A stretch of 64,000 bases of DNA from Winogradskyella ouciana (GTDB lineage Bacteria; Bacteroidota; Bacteroidia; Flavobacteriales; Flavobacteriaceae), in assembly GCF_009709615.1 (NCBI RefSeq), contig NZ_WJYA01000004.1, positions 124,001 to 188,000 on the forward strand. The letters are read 5' to 3'. Each line of letters starts with the position of its first letter. Within the stretch, counting starts at the first letter, position 1. Below are positions 46,473 through 56,135 of the stretch, one piece after another. The notes beneath the pieces are model-generated. The model worked only from the letters and a program-made list of their open reading frames with translations, searched no databases and had not been told where the DNA came from. Both the position numbers and the translations under genes were made by a program.

Positions 46473-46777
46473 GATTATGATATTATTTAAAATTAATAAG
46501 TTTAAATTATTGTAAATAGCTGAATATGAATTGTTTTTAATCGCTTTTTTTAACTGCTTATCTTTATATAAATGCTCATAAACGTTGCTTTCCTAAGTTA
46601 TATCGAAAAGAACTTTAATTATTTTTTATTTCATTTTTCATCTATTAGTATTGTAATGTATTATTCTGACCCTCAGATAGTTTAATACATGATATTTCCC
46701 TCAAAGTATAATCCATTAGACCGAAGATTTCATCGTAGTACATAGTTAAATAGTATTAACCTATAAAACCATAAACT
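46473..46777 (+). promoter_or_regulatory. Upstream control region of the small surface gene
   Basis: Non-coding. It contains TTTTTAATCGC followed by a T-run (46535-46550), ATTAGTATTGTAAT (46644-46657), CCCTC (46698-46702), CCATTAGACCGAAGATTT (46713-46730) and AGTACATA (46737-46744), 41 nt before the ATG. This is a diverged version of the regions at 41903-42176 and 47640-47907, with the palindrome-to-CCATT distance shortened to 69 bp. Confidence 0.5.
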
Positions 46778-47572
46778 ATGAAAACATTACTACTTAAAAG
46801 AGAACAGATTTTGTCTTTTATTATCTTAATCTTTTGTGCTTCCCCATTAATTAAAGCACAGAATAACTCTAATGACATTGCGGCATCTGTGCAAAGCTTT
46901 AGATTAGAATTTAATAGCGTAAATGGACCTTCGGTAACTCGATCGCTACAGCTCAGTTTTAGTGACAATACTTCAGATAATTTTGATGAAGGCTATGACA
47001 CAAAGAATTTACTCTTAATGCAAGATGACCTAAACTTGTTGCAAAACGGTGAGTATTATATATCCCAGGCATACAGCCCTATAACTGAAGATAAAATTGC
47101 AAACCTTGTATTTCAGGCCTCTGGTAATTATAATTATACTATCGAGCTTACCACGATGGAAAATATGGATAACCAAAGTATTCGTTTAAGGGATAATTAT
47201 ACAGGTGAGATTTTTAATTTAAAAAATAGTGGAACTTACCAGTTTTCATCACAGCAAGGCTACTTCGAAGATAGGTTTGAAGTATTCTTCAAATCTGAAG
47301 AAACATTATCTCAAACGGACTTTGAAATTGAGGGTGTAGACGTAAGATATCTAAGTGTTAGTAATACAATATTAGTTTCAAACACTAATAGCTTAGATTT
47401 AAAAGGCGTAGAAATATATAATATTTCTGGCCAAAAGATTTTTAGTAATAATACTGTAAACGATGAAAATTTAATTAAATATGAACTAGGTAAAATAAAT
47501 TCAGGAATTTATATTGTAAAGTTGGTAACAGAAAAAAACGGTTTATTTACTAAAAAGATTATTCTTAACTAG
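46778..47572 (+). CDS. Small T9SS cargo protein, minimal version of the large paralogues
   Basis: The product is 264 aa. The signal peptide ends PLIKAQ. Residues about 45-170 (FRLEFNSVNGPSVTRSLQLSF, AYSPITEDKIANLVFQ, GYFEDRFEVFF) align with the penultimate domain of both large proteins (IRLEFNSVDGPATRRELLLGF, EGEFNDRLEIVF). The last 75 residues are a type-A T9SS sorting domain (VEIYNISGQKIF...SGIYIVKLVTE...KKIILN). It is diverged at DNA level, so it is not part of the recent duplication, and it lacks the Asp-rich repeats and LamG domain. It lies between the two large genes with its own control region and terminator. Role unknown. Confidence 0.85.
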   Translation: MKTLLLKREQILSFIILIFCASPLIKAQNNSNDIAASVQSFRLEFNSVNGPSVTRSLQLSFSDNTSDNFDEGYDTKNLLLMQDDLNLLQNGEYYISQAYSPITEDKIANLVFQASGNYNYTIELTTMENMDNQSIRLRDNYTGEIFNLKNSGTYQFSSQQGYFEDRFEVFFKSEETLSQTDFEIEGVDVRYLSVSNTILVSNTNSLDLKGVEIYNISGQKIFSNNTVNDENLIKYELGKINSGIYIVKLVTEKNGLFTKKIILN

Positions 47573-47595
47573 TGATTTTTGAATAAATATCTGAT

Positions 47596-47629
47596 AGGTC
47601 ATTCCTAATAGCGCAATTGGGGATGACCT
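47596..47629 (+). terminator. Terminator of the small surface gene
   Basis: AGGTCATTCC / GGGGATGACCT form a stem of about 10 bp with one weak pair, 21 nt after the stop, followed by TATTTGTTT. Confidence 0.7.
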
Positions 47630-47639
47630 TATTTGTTTA

Positions 47640-47907
47640 CTTAAAATGACTGAATAATGAGTCTTATTTTTATTTACAAGTATTAATAGCGCAATCATAT
47701 TATCGGGTTTTTTAAACACTTAATCGAAGAAAGTGTTCCTTTTTTTTGGTGATTTTCGTTCAAATCACTACTATTGTAGTATATAAGATAAAACCAAACC
47801 TTACAATTTATCGTATAGATAATACCCTCCCTCAAAATTACAATCCATTGAATTAGAAGTTTAGTTTATAGTACATAAATATTGTTAGCCCCAAACTATA
47901 ATAGCTT
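47640..47907 (+). promoter_or_regulatory. Upstream control region of surface gene 2
   Basis: Non-coding. It contains CACTTAATCG (47717-47726), the perfect palindrome ACTAC-TATT-GTAGT (47767-47780), CCCTCCCTC (47825-47833), CCATTGAATTAGAAG (47845-47859) and AGTACATA (47870-47877), 38 nt before the ATG. The palindrome lies exactly 50 bp after CACTTWATCG and 78 bp before CCATTGAATTA, the same as upstream of the gene at 42177. Confidence 0.6.
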
Positions 47908-50900
47908 ATGTATAAAAGACTACTCATTTTTTCGCTATTCTCAATGATAGTGTCATTAAATGCTCAAACGAATGCTCCTAGTATTCAATCTGGAGTCACT
48001 TTTCAATGGAGTAATAATCAAACACACCAAAATCAACCAGCAACAATAGCTAGCGTTACTGTTAATGGAAACGTTTATTTTGATTTTGGAGTTCCTACTG
48101 GGTATGAAATGACACAGCTTGGGCCTAGCGGTCATGGATTTAATAATATTAGGTTAAATGGTGTTAGGATAGAAAATACTAGTGCTAGTGCTACTTGGAA
48201 CTCAAATGCCTTGATTGCTTTTCAATCTTTAAACCTTAATAATTACTTTGAGTGTAACGGAAATGGAGATAACATTTGTGATGATTATACTGCAGAAACC
48301 ACTACAGATTCACAAAGACAAACATTGACATATGACGGGGGAATTATTTCAAGTTCAAGTGGTGTTATTGCCATAACAGAGCGTAATGCTAATAACTGTT
48401 ACCATTTAGAATTTTTTGGTATCCCAGTAGATGGTGGCCCAGAACAATCTTTAGGGGAAACTTTTGTTAACAATGCAGGAGGTACTTTTTACGGCTTTGG
48501 TGGTACAGGTAGTTCATCATCTCTTGGTACAGCTGGAGCACTAAATCCTCCACCAACAGGTTCGGATTATTGGCTCAGTGACAGGGTCATTGAAAATAGA
48601 GGAACTATAGGTATTGCAATTTTTTATCTTGATGATATCGCACCTACAGGATCATTAATAACAAAAGCAACTATAACTGCTGCAACTAATGATAATGGTG
48701 ATGGAAAAATGTTTATTCTTACTCTGCCAGACTATGATAAAGATGGACGAAGTGATGTAGACGATTTAGATGACGACAATGATGGAGTAAAAGATACAGA
48801 CGAATCTAATGGTATCGATCCATCTGCTGACCACGACATAGATGGTACACCTAATTACATGGATCCAAATTTTTGTATACTTAATGCCTCAGGTATTTGT
48901 GCTAATCTAGATGCAGATAGTGACGGAGTTCCTAATCATTTCGATCTAGATTCAGATAATGATGGAATTCCAGATGTTATTGAATCTGGCGGTACAGATA
49001 CAGGTGTTACCTTAATTTTTGCTAGGGATGGATTAGCGGATGGAAAAGTTGGTACTACATCAACTACTGATGGTATTCCACAATCGGCAGGTACAGGGAC
49101 AAACCCATTGAATACAGATGGCACAGGCAATTATGATTTTTTAGATATAGATTCTGATGATGATGGTATCCCAGATAATGTTGAGATGCAACCTACTATA
49201 GGCTATGTTTCTCCTAGTGGAGCCGGTAATGGAATTACAGATTCAAATGGGGATGGTATTGATGATAATTACGGAGTTTCCTTCCCTATAGAAGATACAG
49301 ATAGTGATGGCTTATATGACTACCTTGATTTAGATTCAGATAATGATGGTCTTTTAGACATAGAAGAAAATGGAATGGCAAATAGTATTACCACATTTTC
49401 AGATTCTGATGACGATGGACTAGATAATAATTTTGAGGGGATTAATTCGATTGATGCAAATGATGTAAACGATGAAATTAACAATCCTAGTGCTTCAGTT
49501 CTACCAGATACGGATGGGGACTTAAATTCTGGTGGTGATTTAGATTATCGCGATTTGTTCAATATTAATCCTCCAGATAAGGCCACGATAGATTTCGACG
49601 GGGACGACGACTATCTGAGCGGCGACAGTCTTCTTGAGGGCCTGGGGGAGCTGACGATAATGGCTTGGGTAAAGATAGACCCCTCAAATTCGGGGAACAC
49701 CTATGCCACGATAGCTGGCGAGGGGGATGGCTGTAGGCTCTACGTGCAGAACGGGAACAAACTGATTTTCGGCATCCGCACGGCACTGGGTTCCACTGCC
49801 GTTCAGAGCATCAACGTCGATTATGGTGAGTGGCACCATGTTGTGGGCACCTTTTCCAATATTACGGGCGAACAGATCATATACGTTGACGGGCAGGAGC
49901 GAAGAAGGTTTACCTCGAGCGGATTGATAGGTAAGACGATAGTCCCTCTGAGCTCGTGGAACGATCGATTTGAGATAGGCCGTTTATCCAGTGATGTAGT
50001 GAACCAGCAGTATTTTCCGGGAAACATAGATGAGGTTAGGGTCTTCGGCACGGCACTGAGCGATGAGCAGATACAGCAGATGGTCTACCAGGAAATAGAG
50101 TCGGAAGGTGGCAATGTAAAGGGGAAAGTCACACCGAAACAGATAAAGGACACCAAGACCCTTCAGACTGTGCCATGGTCGAGCCTTATGGGCTACTGGC
50201 CAATGACAGATATAAAGAGCAGTACCACGACGGACCACTCGGGAAATGGCAGGACCCTAAAGCTTATGAACATTAGGACGGTACAGGAACAGACCGCGCC
50301 AATGCCCTATGAGACGGGCGGCAATGGCGACTGGACAAATGAAGGGACATGGTTGCACGGCGATGTCTGGGACATTGAAGATGTACCGAGCAACAAGGAC
50401 TGGGGCATTGTCCACATTAAGCATAATGTTACATCCTCAGCGTCGCACACCAACCTGGCACTGCTGATAGACTCCGATAGGACCTTGACCATGAACGGTG
50501 ACAACAAGGTGGAGAACAATTGGTACCTAGAACTGAACGGCACCTTGGATCTAATGGACGATTCCCAGTTGGTTCAGACCGTTACCAGTGATTTGGTGAC
50601 CTCTGCCAGCGGTAGAGTTAAGCGTCGACAAGAAGGGACCAACAACAAATATTGGTACAACTATTGGGCCTCACCGGTTGGGGGTCAAGGTGCGACAAGC
50701 TTAACGGACAACAATACGACGAACAACAACCCCAATAATTCGGGCCATAGCCTGAACATGCTCAAAAAGGCGGACGGCAGTAGCTTTCAGTTTACCGATT
50801 CCTATGACGAGACGGGCAAGATAAGCAGGTTCTGGCTGTACAAGTACCAAAACGGCGTCACCTATTATGACTATGAAGGCTTTGATGAGAACACGGCACT

Positions 50901-52185
50901 GCAGCCAGGTGTCGGTTACACGCAAAAGGGCACCGGTATATCAGGGTCGGAACAGCAATATCTGTTTGAGGGAAAACCAAATAACGGTACCATAGTCGTA
51001 CCGGTCACGGATACTGGCGGAAGCGGTTCCGTTCCCGCGGTATCAAAAACGGACTACCTGTTGGGCAACCCATATCCATCTGCTTTGGACATCCATGAGT
51101 TCATCGATGACAATATCGGTGTCATAGACGGTACGATACAGCTTTGGCAGCAATGGAGCGGAAGCTCTCATTATCTCGATGAATATAACGGAGGCTACGC
51201 ACAGGTCAACAAACTGGGCTCGGTAAGGGCATATCAGTTTGTGGGCATCGAAGGTGAGACCAATGGCAGCCAAGATGGAACAAAGACACCATCAAGGTAC
51301 TTACCGGTAGGGCAAGGGTTTATGACAGAGATTGAGAACAGTGGCAATATAGTTTTTAAAAACAGCCAACGAGTGTTTATTAAAGAATCAGACGCCAACG
51401 GGTCTTATAATAATGGATCGGTGTTCTTTAGGGGCACTTCAAATTCACAAAATGTAACTGAACAGCAAAATTCAGAACCTGAAGAGGATCCAATGCAAAA
51501 AATACGTTTAGAGTTCAATTCAGTTGATGGTCCTGCCACCAGAAGAGAATTATTACTGGGCTTTAGCGAAGATACATCGGACGATTATGATTACGGATAT
51601 GATTCTAAAAATGTAGAGGAATACAGCGATGACCTCAACCTTGCTCTAGAAGACGAACTGATGACCATGCAGGCCTATGGTCCAATTACTGAGGATAAGG
51701 TGGTACCGCTGGTACTAAAAACTTCGGGAAGCTATAACTATACCATAAAGGTTTCCGAAATGGAAAATATCCCTGAGGCCCAAGAGCTGTATATAAAGGA
51801 TAATTTAACTGGTGAATATTTCGATTTAAGAAATGAAGAGCAACCATTTGAATTCTCATCCGAAGAAGGTGAATTTAACGACAGGTTGGAGATCGTTTTC
51901 CAGCAACAGCAAAGCGAAACGCTGTCGCAGATAGAAGAAAACATTGAAGATATTAACCTTTATTATGCCATTGGAAGAAAGAAGATCGTGGTGCTGAACC
52001 CAACCAGTGAAGACCTAAAGAGCATGGAAATAATAAACATGCTAGGACAGTCCGTTGCAAGGATCGGTACCTTCGAGGGCTCGTACAACGAGTATGGCTT
52101 GCCGCAACTGAGCGCGGGCACGTACATCGTAAACCTTACCACCGAAACGGGCGCAAGCATGACGAAGAAATTTATCGTAAAGTAA
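47908..52185 (+). CDS. T9SS-secreted surface protein with TSP3-like calcium repeats and LamG domain (paralogue 2)
   Basis: The product is 1425 aa. The signal peptide ends SLNAQ. The N-terminal domain (about 20-275) is unrelated to that of paralogue 1. At least five Asp-rich calcium-binding repeats follow (DYDKDGRSDVDDLDDDNDG; DLDADSDGVPNHFDLDSDNDG in parts; DTDSDGLYDYLDLDSDNDG). The LamG domain, the middle region and the type-A sorting domain occupy 569-1425. Every residue of this part is identical to residues 554-1410 of paralogue 1. A 68-bp stretch at 49357-49424 also matches 43584-43651 closely, at a different offset. Likely exported by T9SS and anchored to the cell surface; ligand unknown. 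Confidence 0.92.
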   Translation: MYKRLLIFSLFSMIVSLNAQTNAPSIQSGVTFQWSNNQTHQNQPATIASVTVNGNVYFDFGVPTGYEMTQLGPSGHGFNNIRLNGVRIENTSASATWNSNALIAFQSLNLNNYFECNGNGDNICDDYTAETTTDSQRQTLTYDGGIISSSSGVIAITERNANNCYHLEFFGIPVDGGPEQSLGETFVNNAGGTFYGFGGTGSSSSLGTAGALNPPPTGSDYWLSDRVIENRGTIGIAIFYLDDIAPTGSLITKATITAATNDNGDGKMFILTLPDYDKDGRSDVDDLDDDNDGVKDTDESNGIDPSADHDIDGTPNYMDPNFCILNASGICANLDADSDGVPNHFDLDSDNDGIPDVIESGGTDTGVTLIFARDGLADGKVGTTSTTDGIPQSAGTGTNPLNTDGTGNYDFLDIDSDDDGIPDNVEMQPTIGYVSPSGAGNGITDSNGDGIDDNYGVSFPIEDTDSDGLYDYLDLDSDNDGLLDIEENGMANSITTFSDSDDDGLDNNFEGINSIDANDVNDEINNPSASVLPDTDGDLNSGGDLDYRDLFNINPPDKATIDFDGDDDYLSGDSLLEGLGELTIMAWVKIDPSNSGNTYATIAGEGDGCRLYVQNGNKLIFGIRTALGSTAVQSINVDYGEWHHVVGTFSNITGEQIIYVDGQERRRFTSSGLIGKTIVPLSSWNDRFEIGRLSSDVVNQQYFPGNIDEVRVFGTALSDEQIQQMVYQEIESEGGNVKGKVTPKQIKDTKTLQTVPWSSLMGYWPMTDIKSSTTTDHSGNGRTLKLMNIRTVQEQTAPMPYETGGNGDWTNEGTWLHGDVWDIEDVPSNKDWGIVHIKHNVTSSASHTNLALLIDSDRTLTMNGDNKVENNWYLELNGTLDLMDDSQLVQTVTSDLVTSASGRVKRRQEGTNNKYWYNYWASPVGGQGATSLTDNNTTNNNPNNSGHSLNMLKKADGSSFQFTDSYDETGKISRFWLYKYQNGVTYYDYEGFDENTALQPGVGYTQKGTGISGSEQQYLFEGKPNNGTIVVPVTDTGGSGSVPAVSKTDYLLGNPYPSALDIHEFIDDNIGVIDGTIQLWQQWSGSSHYLDEYNGGYAQVNKLGSVRAYQFVGIEGETNGSQDGTKTPSRYLPVGQGFMTEIENSGNIVFKNSQRVFIKESDANGSYNNGSVFFRGTSNSQNVTEQQNSEPEEDPMQKIRLEFNSVDGPATRRELLLGFSEDTSDDYDYGYDSKNVEEYSDDLNLALEDELMTMQAYGPITEDKVVPLVLKTSGSYNYTIKVSEMENIPEAQELYIKDNLTGEYFDLRNEEQPFEFSSEEGEFNDRLEIVFQQQQSETLSQIEENIEDINLYYAIGRKKIVVLNPTSEDLKSMEIINMLGQSVARIGTFEGSYNEYGLPQLSAGTYIVNLTTETGASMTKKFIVK

Positions 52186-52248
52186 AACAGTGTTTTTAGT
52201 TAGTTAGTGGCAAAGGCCGTTCGGTAAGCATATCGAATGGCCTTTGTT
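49612..52248 (+). repeat. 2637-bp direct repeat, copy 2
   Basis: Partner of 43836-46472; a single silent difference was found by reading. Beyond 52248 the two copies diverge at once. Confidence 0.92.
52211..52246 (+). terminator. Terminator of paralogue 2 (inside the repeat)
   Basis: Identical to the hairpin at 46435-46470 but here followed by a better T-run (TTTTTC), about 60 nt before the ileS start. Confidence 0.85.
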
Positions 52249-52316
52249 TTTCAAGAACATCTAGACATTTTTAGCAAAAAATCCTTAATTTCGCACCTCG
52301 AAAAGAAATGCGAATA

Positions 52317-55300
52317 ATGACTACAAAGTTCCCTGAATATAAAGGACTTAACTTGCCAAAAGTTGCAAAAGGCATTAGCGACTATTGGGAAGCTAATAAT
52401 ATCTTCGAAAAAAGTGTAACCACAAGAGAAGGCAAAGAACCCTATGTGTTTTTTGAAGGTCCACCTTCTGCTAATGGTTTACCAGGTGTACACCACGTTT
52501 TAGCACGCGCTATTAAGGATATCTTTCCACGTTATAAAACCATGAAGGGCTTTCAAGTAAAGCGTAAAGCTGGTTGGGATACTCATGGTTTACCAGTTGA
52601 GCTTGGTGTCGAAAAAGAATTGGGTATTACTAAAGAAGATATCGGTACAAAAATAACAGTTGAAGCGTACAACGAAGCGTGTAAAAAAGCCGTGATGCGT
52701 TATACAGACATCTGGAACGACCTCACGCAAAAAATGGGTTACTGGGTAGATATGGACGACCCATATATCACTTATAAATCCAAGTATATGGAATCTGTTT
52801 GGTGGTTACTTAAGCAGATTTACGAAAAAGATTTAATATACAAAGGCTATACGATTCAGCCATATTCGCCAAAAGCTGGTACTGGTTTAAGTTCGCATGA
52901 GTTAAATCAACCTGGAACTTACCAAGATGTAACAGATACCACAGTTGTAGCTCAGTTTAAAGCTAATACAGATTCATTACCAAACTTTTTACAAAATGAA
53001 GGTGATATATACTTTCTAGCTTGGACGACTACACCTTGGACACTACCAAGTAACACAGCATTGACAGTTGGGCCAAAGATTGATTATGTTTTAGTTGAAA
53101 CCTACAATCAATATACATTCAAACCAATTAATGTGGTTTTAGCTAAAAGTTTAGTTGGAAAACAATTCGATGGTAAATACAAACAAGTTGAAACCAAGCC
53201 AGAACTAATAGAATTTAAAGAAGGAGATAAGAAAATCCCTTTTTATGTTGTAAAAGAATTCAAAGGAAAAGATTTAGTTGGGATTACCTACGAACAACTA
53301 TTATCCTACGCATTACCAAACGATAACCCAGAAAATGCGTTCAGAATCATTTCAGGAGATTTTGTAACTACCGAAGACGGAACAGGCATCGTACATACTG
53401 CGCCAACCTTTGGTGCAGATGATGCTTTGGTTGCAAAGCAAGCTACGCCAGAAGTACCACCAATGTTAGTAAAAGATAACAATGGTAATTTAGTACCACT
53501 GGTAGATTTACAAGGCCGATTTAGACCAGAAATGGGAGAGTTTGCAGGTAAATATGTTAAAAACGAATATTACAGTGAAGGCGAAGCACCAGAGAAGTCA
53601 GTAGATGTAGAACTTGCCATTAAATTAAAAATAGAAAACAAAGCCTTTAAGGTTGAAAAATATAAGCACAGTTATCCAAACTGTTGGAGAACAGATAAAC
53701 CAATCCTCTACTATCCTTTAGACTCTTGGTTTATTAAAGTGACAGATGTAAAGGAAAAAATGGTCTCACTAAATGATACCATAAACTGGAAACCAAAATC
53801 AACAGGAACTGGACGTTTCGGTAACTGGTTAGCTAATGCAAACGATTGGAATTTGTCACGTTCACGTTTTTGGGGAATTCCATTACCAATTTGGAGAACT
53901 GAAGATGGTAAGGAACAATTATGTGTTGGTTCAGTAGAAGAATTAAAAGCAGAAATCGCTAAAGCTGTTGAAGCAGGTGTAATGTCTGAAGATATATTCG
54001 CTGATTTTGAAGTCGGTAATATGTCTGAAGAAAACTATGAAACTGTCGATTTACATAAAAATGTAGTCGATAAAATAGTATTGGTTTCACCTTCAGGGCA
54101 ACCAATGAAACGCGAAACTGATTTAATAGACGTTTGGTTCGATTCTGGTTCTATGCCTTATGCACAATGGCATTACCCATTTGAAAACAAAGATTTCATA
54201 GATAAGAAAGAAGCGTTTCCTGCAGATTTCATCGCAGAAGGTGTTGACCAAACACGTGGATGGTTCTATACATTGCACGCTATTGGGACAATGGTTTTCG
54301 ATTCTGTGGCATACAAAAATGTGGTATCTAACGGTTTGGTTTTAGACAAAAACGGACAAAAGATGTCTAAGCGTTTAGGTAATGCTGTAGATCCGTTTGA
54401 AACACTTGCTAACCATGGCGCAGATGCTACGCGTTGGTATATGATAAGCAATGCCAATCCTTGGGATAACCTAAAATTTGATATTGAAGGTGTAGAAGAG
54501 GTAAAACGTAAGTTTTTTGGAACGTTGTATAACACCTATTCATTCTTTTCACTTTATACGAACCTAGACGGATTTAATTATTCAGAGGACGATATCCCAA
54601 TGAATGAAAGGCCTGAGCTCGATCGTTGGATTCTTTCAGAATTAAACACATTGATTGAAAAGGTTGATGCATTTTATGCGGATTACGAGCCTACTAAGGC
54701 GGCAAGGGCCATTTCAAACTTTACTCAAGATTACCTGAGTAATTGGTATGTGCGTTTAAGTAGAAGACGTTTCTGGAAAGGTGATTACCAAACAGATAAA
54801 ATTTCGGCATACCAAACGCTCTATACGTGCATGATTACTATTGCAAAACTCGGAGCTCCAATTGCACCGTTCTTTATGGACAGGTTGTATTTAGACCTTA
54901 ATGCTGTAGCGCAAAAAGAGAATTTTGAAAGCGTGCATTTGGCTGAGTTCCCAAAAGCTGATAAAAGTGCTATAGATAAAGTGTTAGAACGAAAAATGGA
55001 AAATGCACAAACAATATCTTCATTAGTATTATCGTTGAGAGCTAAGGAGAAGATTAAAGTGCGTCAGCCATTGCAGAAAATTATGATTCCTATTGATAAT
55101 CAACAGCAAAAGGAGGAGATTAAAGCAGTTTCTGATTTAATAAAACACGAAGTAAACATAAAAGAGATTGAGCTTTTAGAAGATGCTTCAGACATTTTGG
55201 TTAAAAAAATTAAACCAAACTTTAAAGTGTTAGGCCCTCGATTTGGAAAGGATATGAAGTTGATTTCCAACCTTATAAGTAATTTTTCGGCTGAAGACAT

Positions 55301-55721
55301 TAAAAATATCGAGCAAAATGGTACTTTAGACGTTGAAATTAACGGAAAAAGTGTTACTTTAGAATTAGGTGATGTTGAGATTACATCCCAGGATATAGAA
55401 GGTTGGCTTGTGGCTAATGAAGGTGCATTAACAGTAGCTTTAGATGTTACAATAACCGAAGATTTACGTAAAGAAGGTATTGCACGTGAGCTCGTAAACC
55501 GTATTCAAAATTTACGTAAGGATTCTGGGTTTGAAGTCACAGATCGAATTGATGTGCAACTTCAGAATGACGAATCAGTAAAAGCTGCAATAGCTTCAAA
55601 TGAGGAGTATATCAAATCAGAAACTTTAACCGAAGAATTACAAATTATGGACAAAGTAAACAATGGTATAGATATTGCTTTTGACGAGGTAAATACCAAA
55701 CTGTTTATACAAAAACATTAA
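52317..55721 (+). CDS. ileS: Isoleucyl-tRNA synthetase
   Basis: Class-I aminoacyl-tRNA synthetase charging tRNA-Ile. The product is 1134 aa from ATG 52317 (MTTKFPEYKGLNLP). An ATG at 52308 adds three residues. Motifs: the HIGH-type site in PPSANGLPGVHHVLAR, the editing CP1 domain with AWTTTPWTLPSNTAL and DGTGIVHTAPTFGADD, DVWFDSGSMPYAQWHYP, and KMSKR in GQKMSKRLGNAVDPFE. The C-terminal anticodon-binding region lacks an obvious zinc finger, as in the long eukaryote-like IleS of Bacteroidota. Upstream, TAATTTCG (52286-52293) is a near-match -7 box. Four nt later comes the DksA-like gene. Confidence 0.98.
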   Translation: MTTKFPEYKGLNLPKVAKGISDYWEANNIFEKSVTTREGKEPYVFFEGPPSANGLPGVHHVLARAIKDIFPRYKTMKGFQVKRKAGWDTHGLPVELGVEKELGITKEDIGTKITVEAYNEACKKAVMRYTDIWNDLTQKMGYWVDMDDPYITYKSKYMESVWWLLKQIYEKDLIYKGYTIQPYSPKAGTGLSSHELNQPGTYQDVTDTTVVAQFKANTDSLPNFLQNEGDIYFLAWTTTPWTLPSNTALTVGPKIDYVLVETYNQYTFKPINVVLAKSLVGKQFDGKYKQVETKPELIEFKEGDKKIPFYVVKEFKGKDLVGITYEQLLSYALPNDNPENAFRIISGDFVTTEDGTGIVHTAPTFGADDALVAKQATPEVPPMLVKDNNGNLVPLVDLQGRFRPEMGEFAGKYVKNEYYSEGEAPEKSVDVELAIKLKIENKAFKVEKYKHSYPNCWRTDKPILYYPLDSWFIKVTDVKEKMVSLNDTINWKPKSTGTGRFGNWLANANDWNLSRSRFWGIPLPIWRTEDGKEQLCVGSVEELKAEIAKAVEAGVMSEDIFADFEVGNMSEENYETVDLHKNVVDKIVLVSPSGQPMKRETDLIDVWFDSGSMPYAQWHYPFENKDFIDKKEAFPADFIAEGVDQTRGWFYTLHAIGTMVFDSVAYKNVVSNGLVLDKNGQKMSKRLGNAVDPFETLANHGADATRWYMISNANPWDNLKFDIEGVEEVKRKFFGTLYNTYSFFSLYTNLDGFNYSEDDIPMNERPELDRWILSELNTLIEKVDAFYADYEPTKAARAISNFTQDYLSNWYVRLSRRRFWKGDYQTDKISAYQTLYTCMITIAKLGAPIAPFFMDRLYLDLNAVAQKENFESVHLAEFPKADKSAIDKVLERKMENAQTISSLVLSLRAKEKIKVRQPLQKIMIPIDNQQQKEEIKAVSDLIKHEVNIKEIELLEDASDILVKKIKPNFKVLGPRFGKDMKLISNLISNFSAEDIKNIEQNGTLDVEINGKSVTLELGDVEITSQDIEGWLVANEGALTVALDVTITEDLRKEGIARELVNRIQNLRKDSGFEVTDRIDVQLQNDESVKAAIASNEEYIKSETLTEELQIMDKVNNGIDIAFDEVNTKLFIQKH

Positions 55722-55725
55722 TATT

Positions 55726-56109
55726 ATGGCAACAGATACTACTAACAGATATTCAGATAAAGATTTAGAAGAATTCAGAGTTTTAATTCAAGAAAAAATT
55801 GATAAAGCTGAGCACGATTTAGAACTGATAAAAAGTGCTTACATGAACGATCACAACAATGGTACCGACGATACGTCGCCTACGTTTAAAGCGTTCGAAG
55901 AAGGGAGTGAGACTATGAGCAAAGAGGCAAACTCTGCTTTGGCCATACGACAAGAAAAGTTTATTCGTGATCTAAAAAACGCATTGATTAGAATTGAAAA
56001 CAAAACCTATGGTGTATGTCGTGTTACCGGAAAGCTTATTAACAAGGATCGCCTAAAGCTGGTGCCTCATGCAACTTTGAGCATCGAAGCTAAAAACATG
56101 CAGAAGTAA
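55726..56109 (+). CDS. TraR/DksA-family RNA polymerase-binding protein
   Basis: The product is 127 aa. The N-terminal coiled-coil hairpin (about 10-95: LEEFRVLIQEKIDKAEHDLELI, DDTSPTFKAFEEGSETMSKE) is followed by the degenerate zinc-finger segment YGVCRVTGKLINKDRLKLVPHATLSIEAK. Only one Cys remains, so no C4 zinc site can form, which is common in flavobacterial members. It probably binds the RNA polymerase secondary channel and modulates initiation with ppGpp. It starts 4 nt after ileS, so it is co-transcribed. Confidence 0.92.
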   Translation: MATDTTNRYSDKDLEEFRVLIQEKIDKAEHDLELIKSAYMNDHNNGTDDTSPTFKAFEEGSETMSKEANSALAIRQEKFIRDLKNALIRIENKTYGVCRVTGKLINKDRLKLVPHATLSIEAKNMQK

Positions 56110-56112
56110 CAA

Positions 56113-56132
56113 ATTCCTGCAACTGCAGGAAT
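56113..56132. repeat. ATTCCTGC-type palindrome, second copy
   Basis: ATTCCTGCA-AC-TGCAGGAAT has perfect 9-bp arms starting 4 nt after the dksA-like stop. It is the same element type as 14309-14328. It may double as a terminator or attenuator. Confidence 0.75.
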
Positions 56133-56135
56133 CCC

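Noticed and set aside
42603..49520. Repeated GATGATGATGG-type DNA in the surface genes considered as CRISPR or VNTR
   Set aside because: It encodes Asp-rich TSP3-like calcium repeats of irregular length. There are no constant repeats with equal-sized unique spacers.
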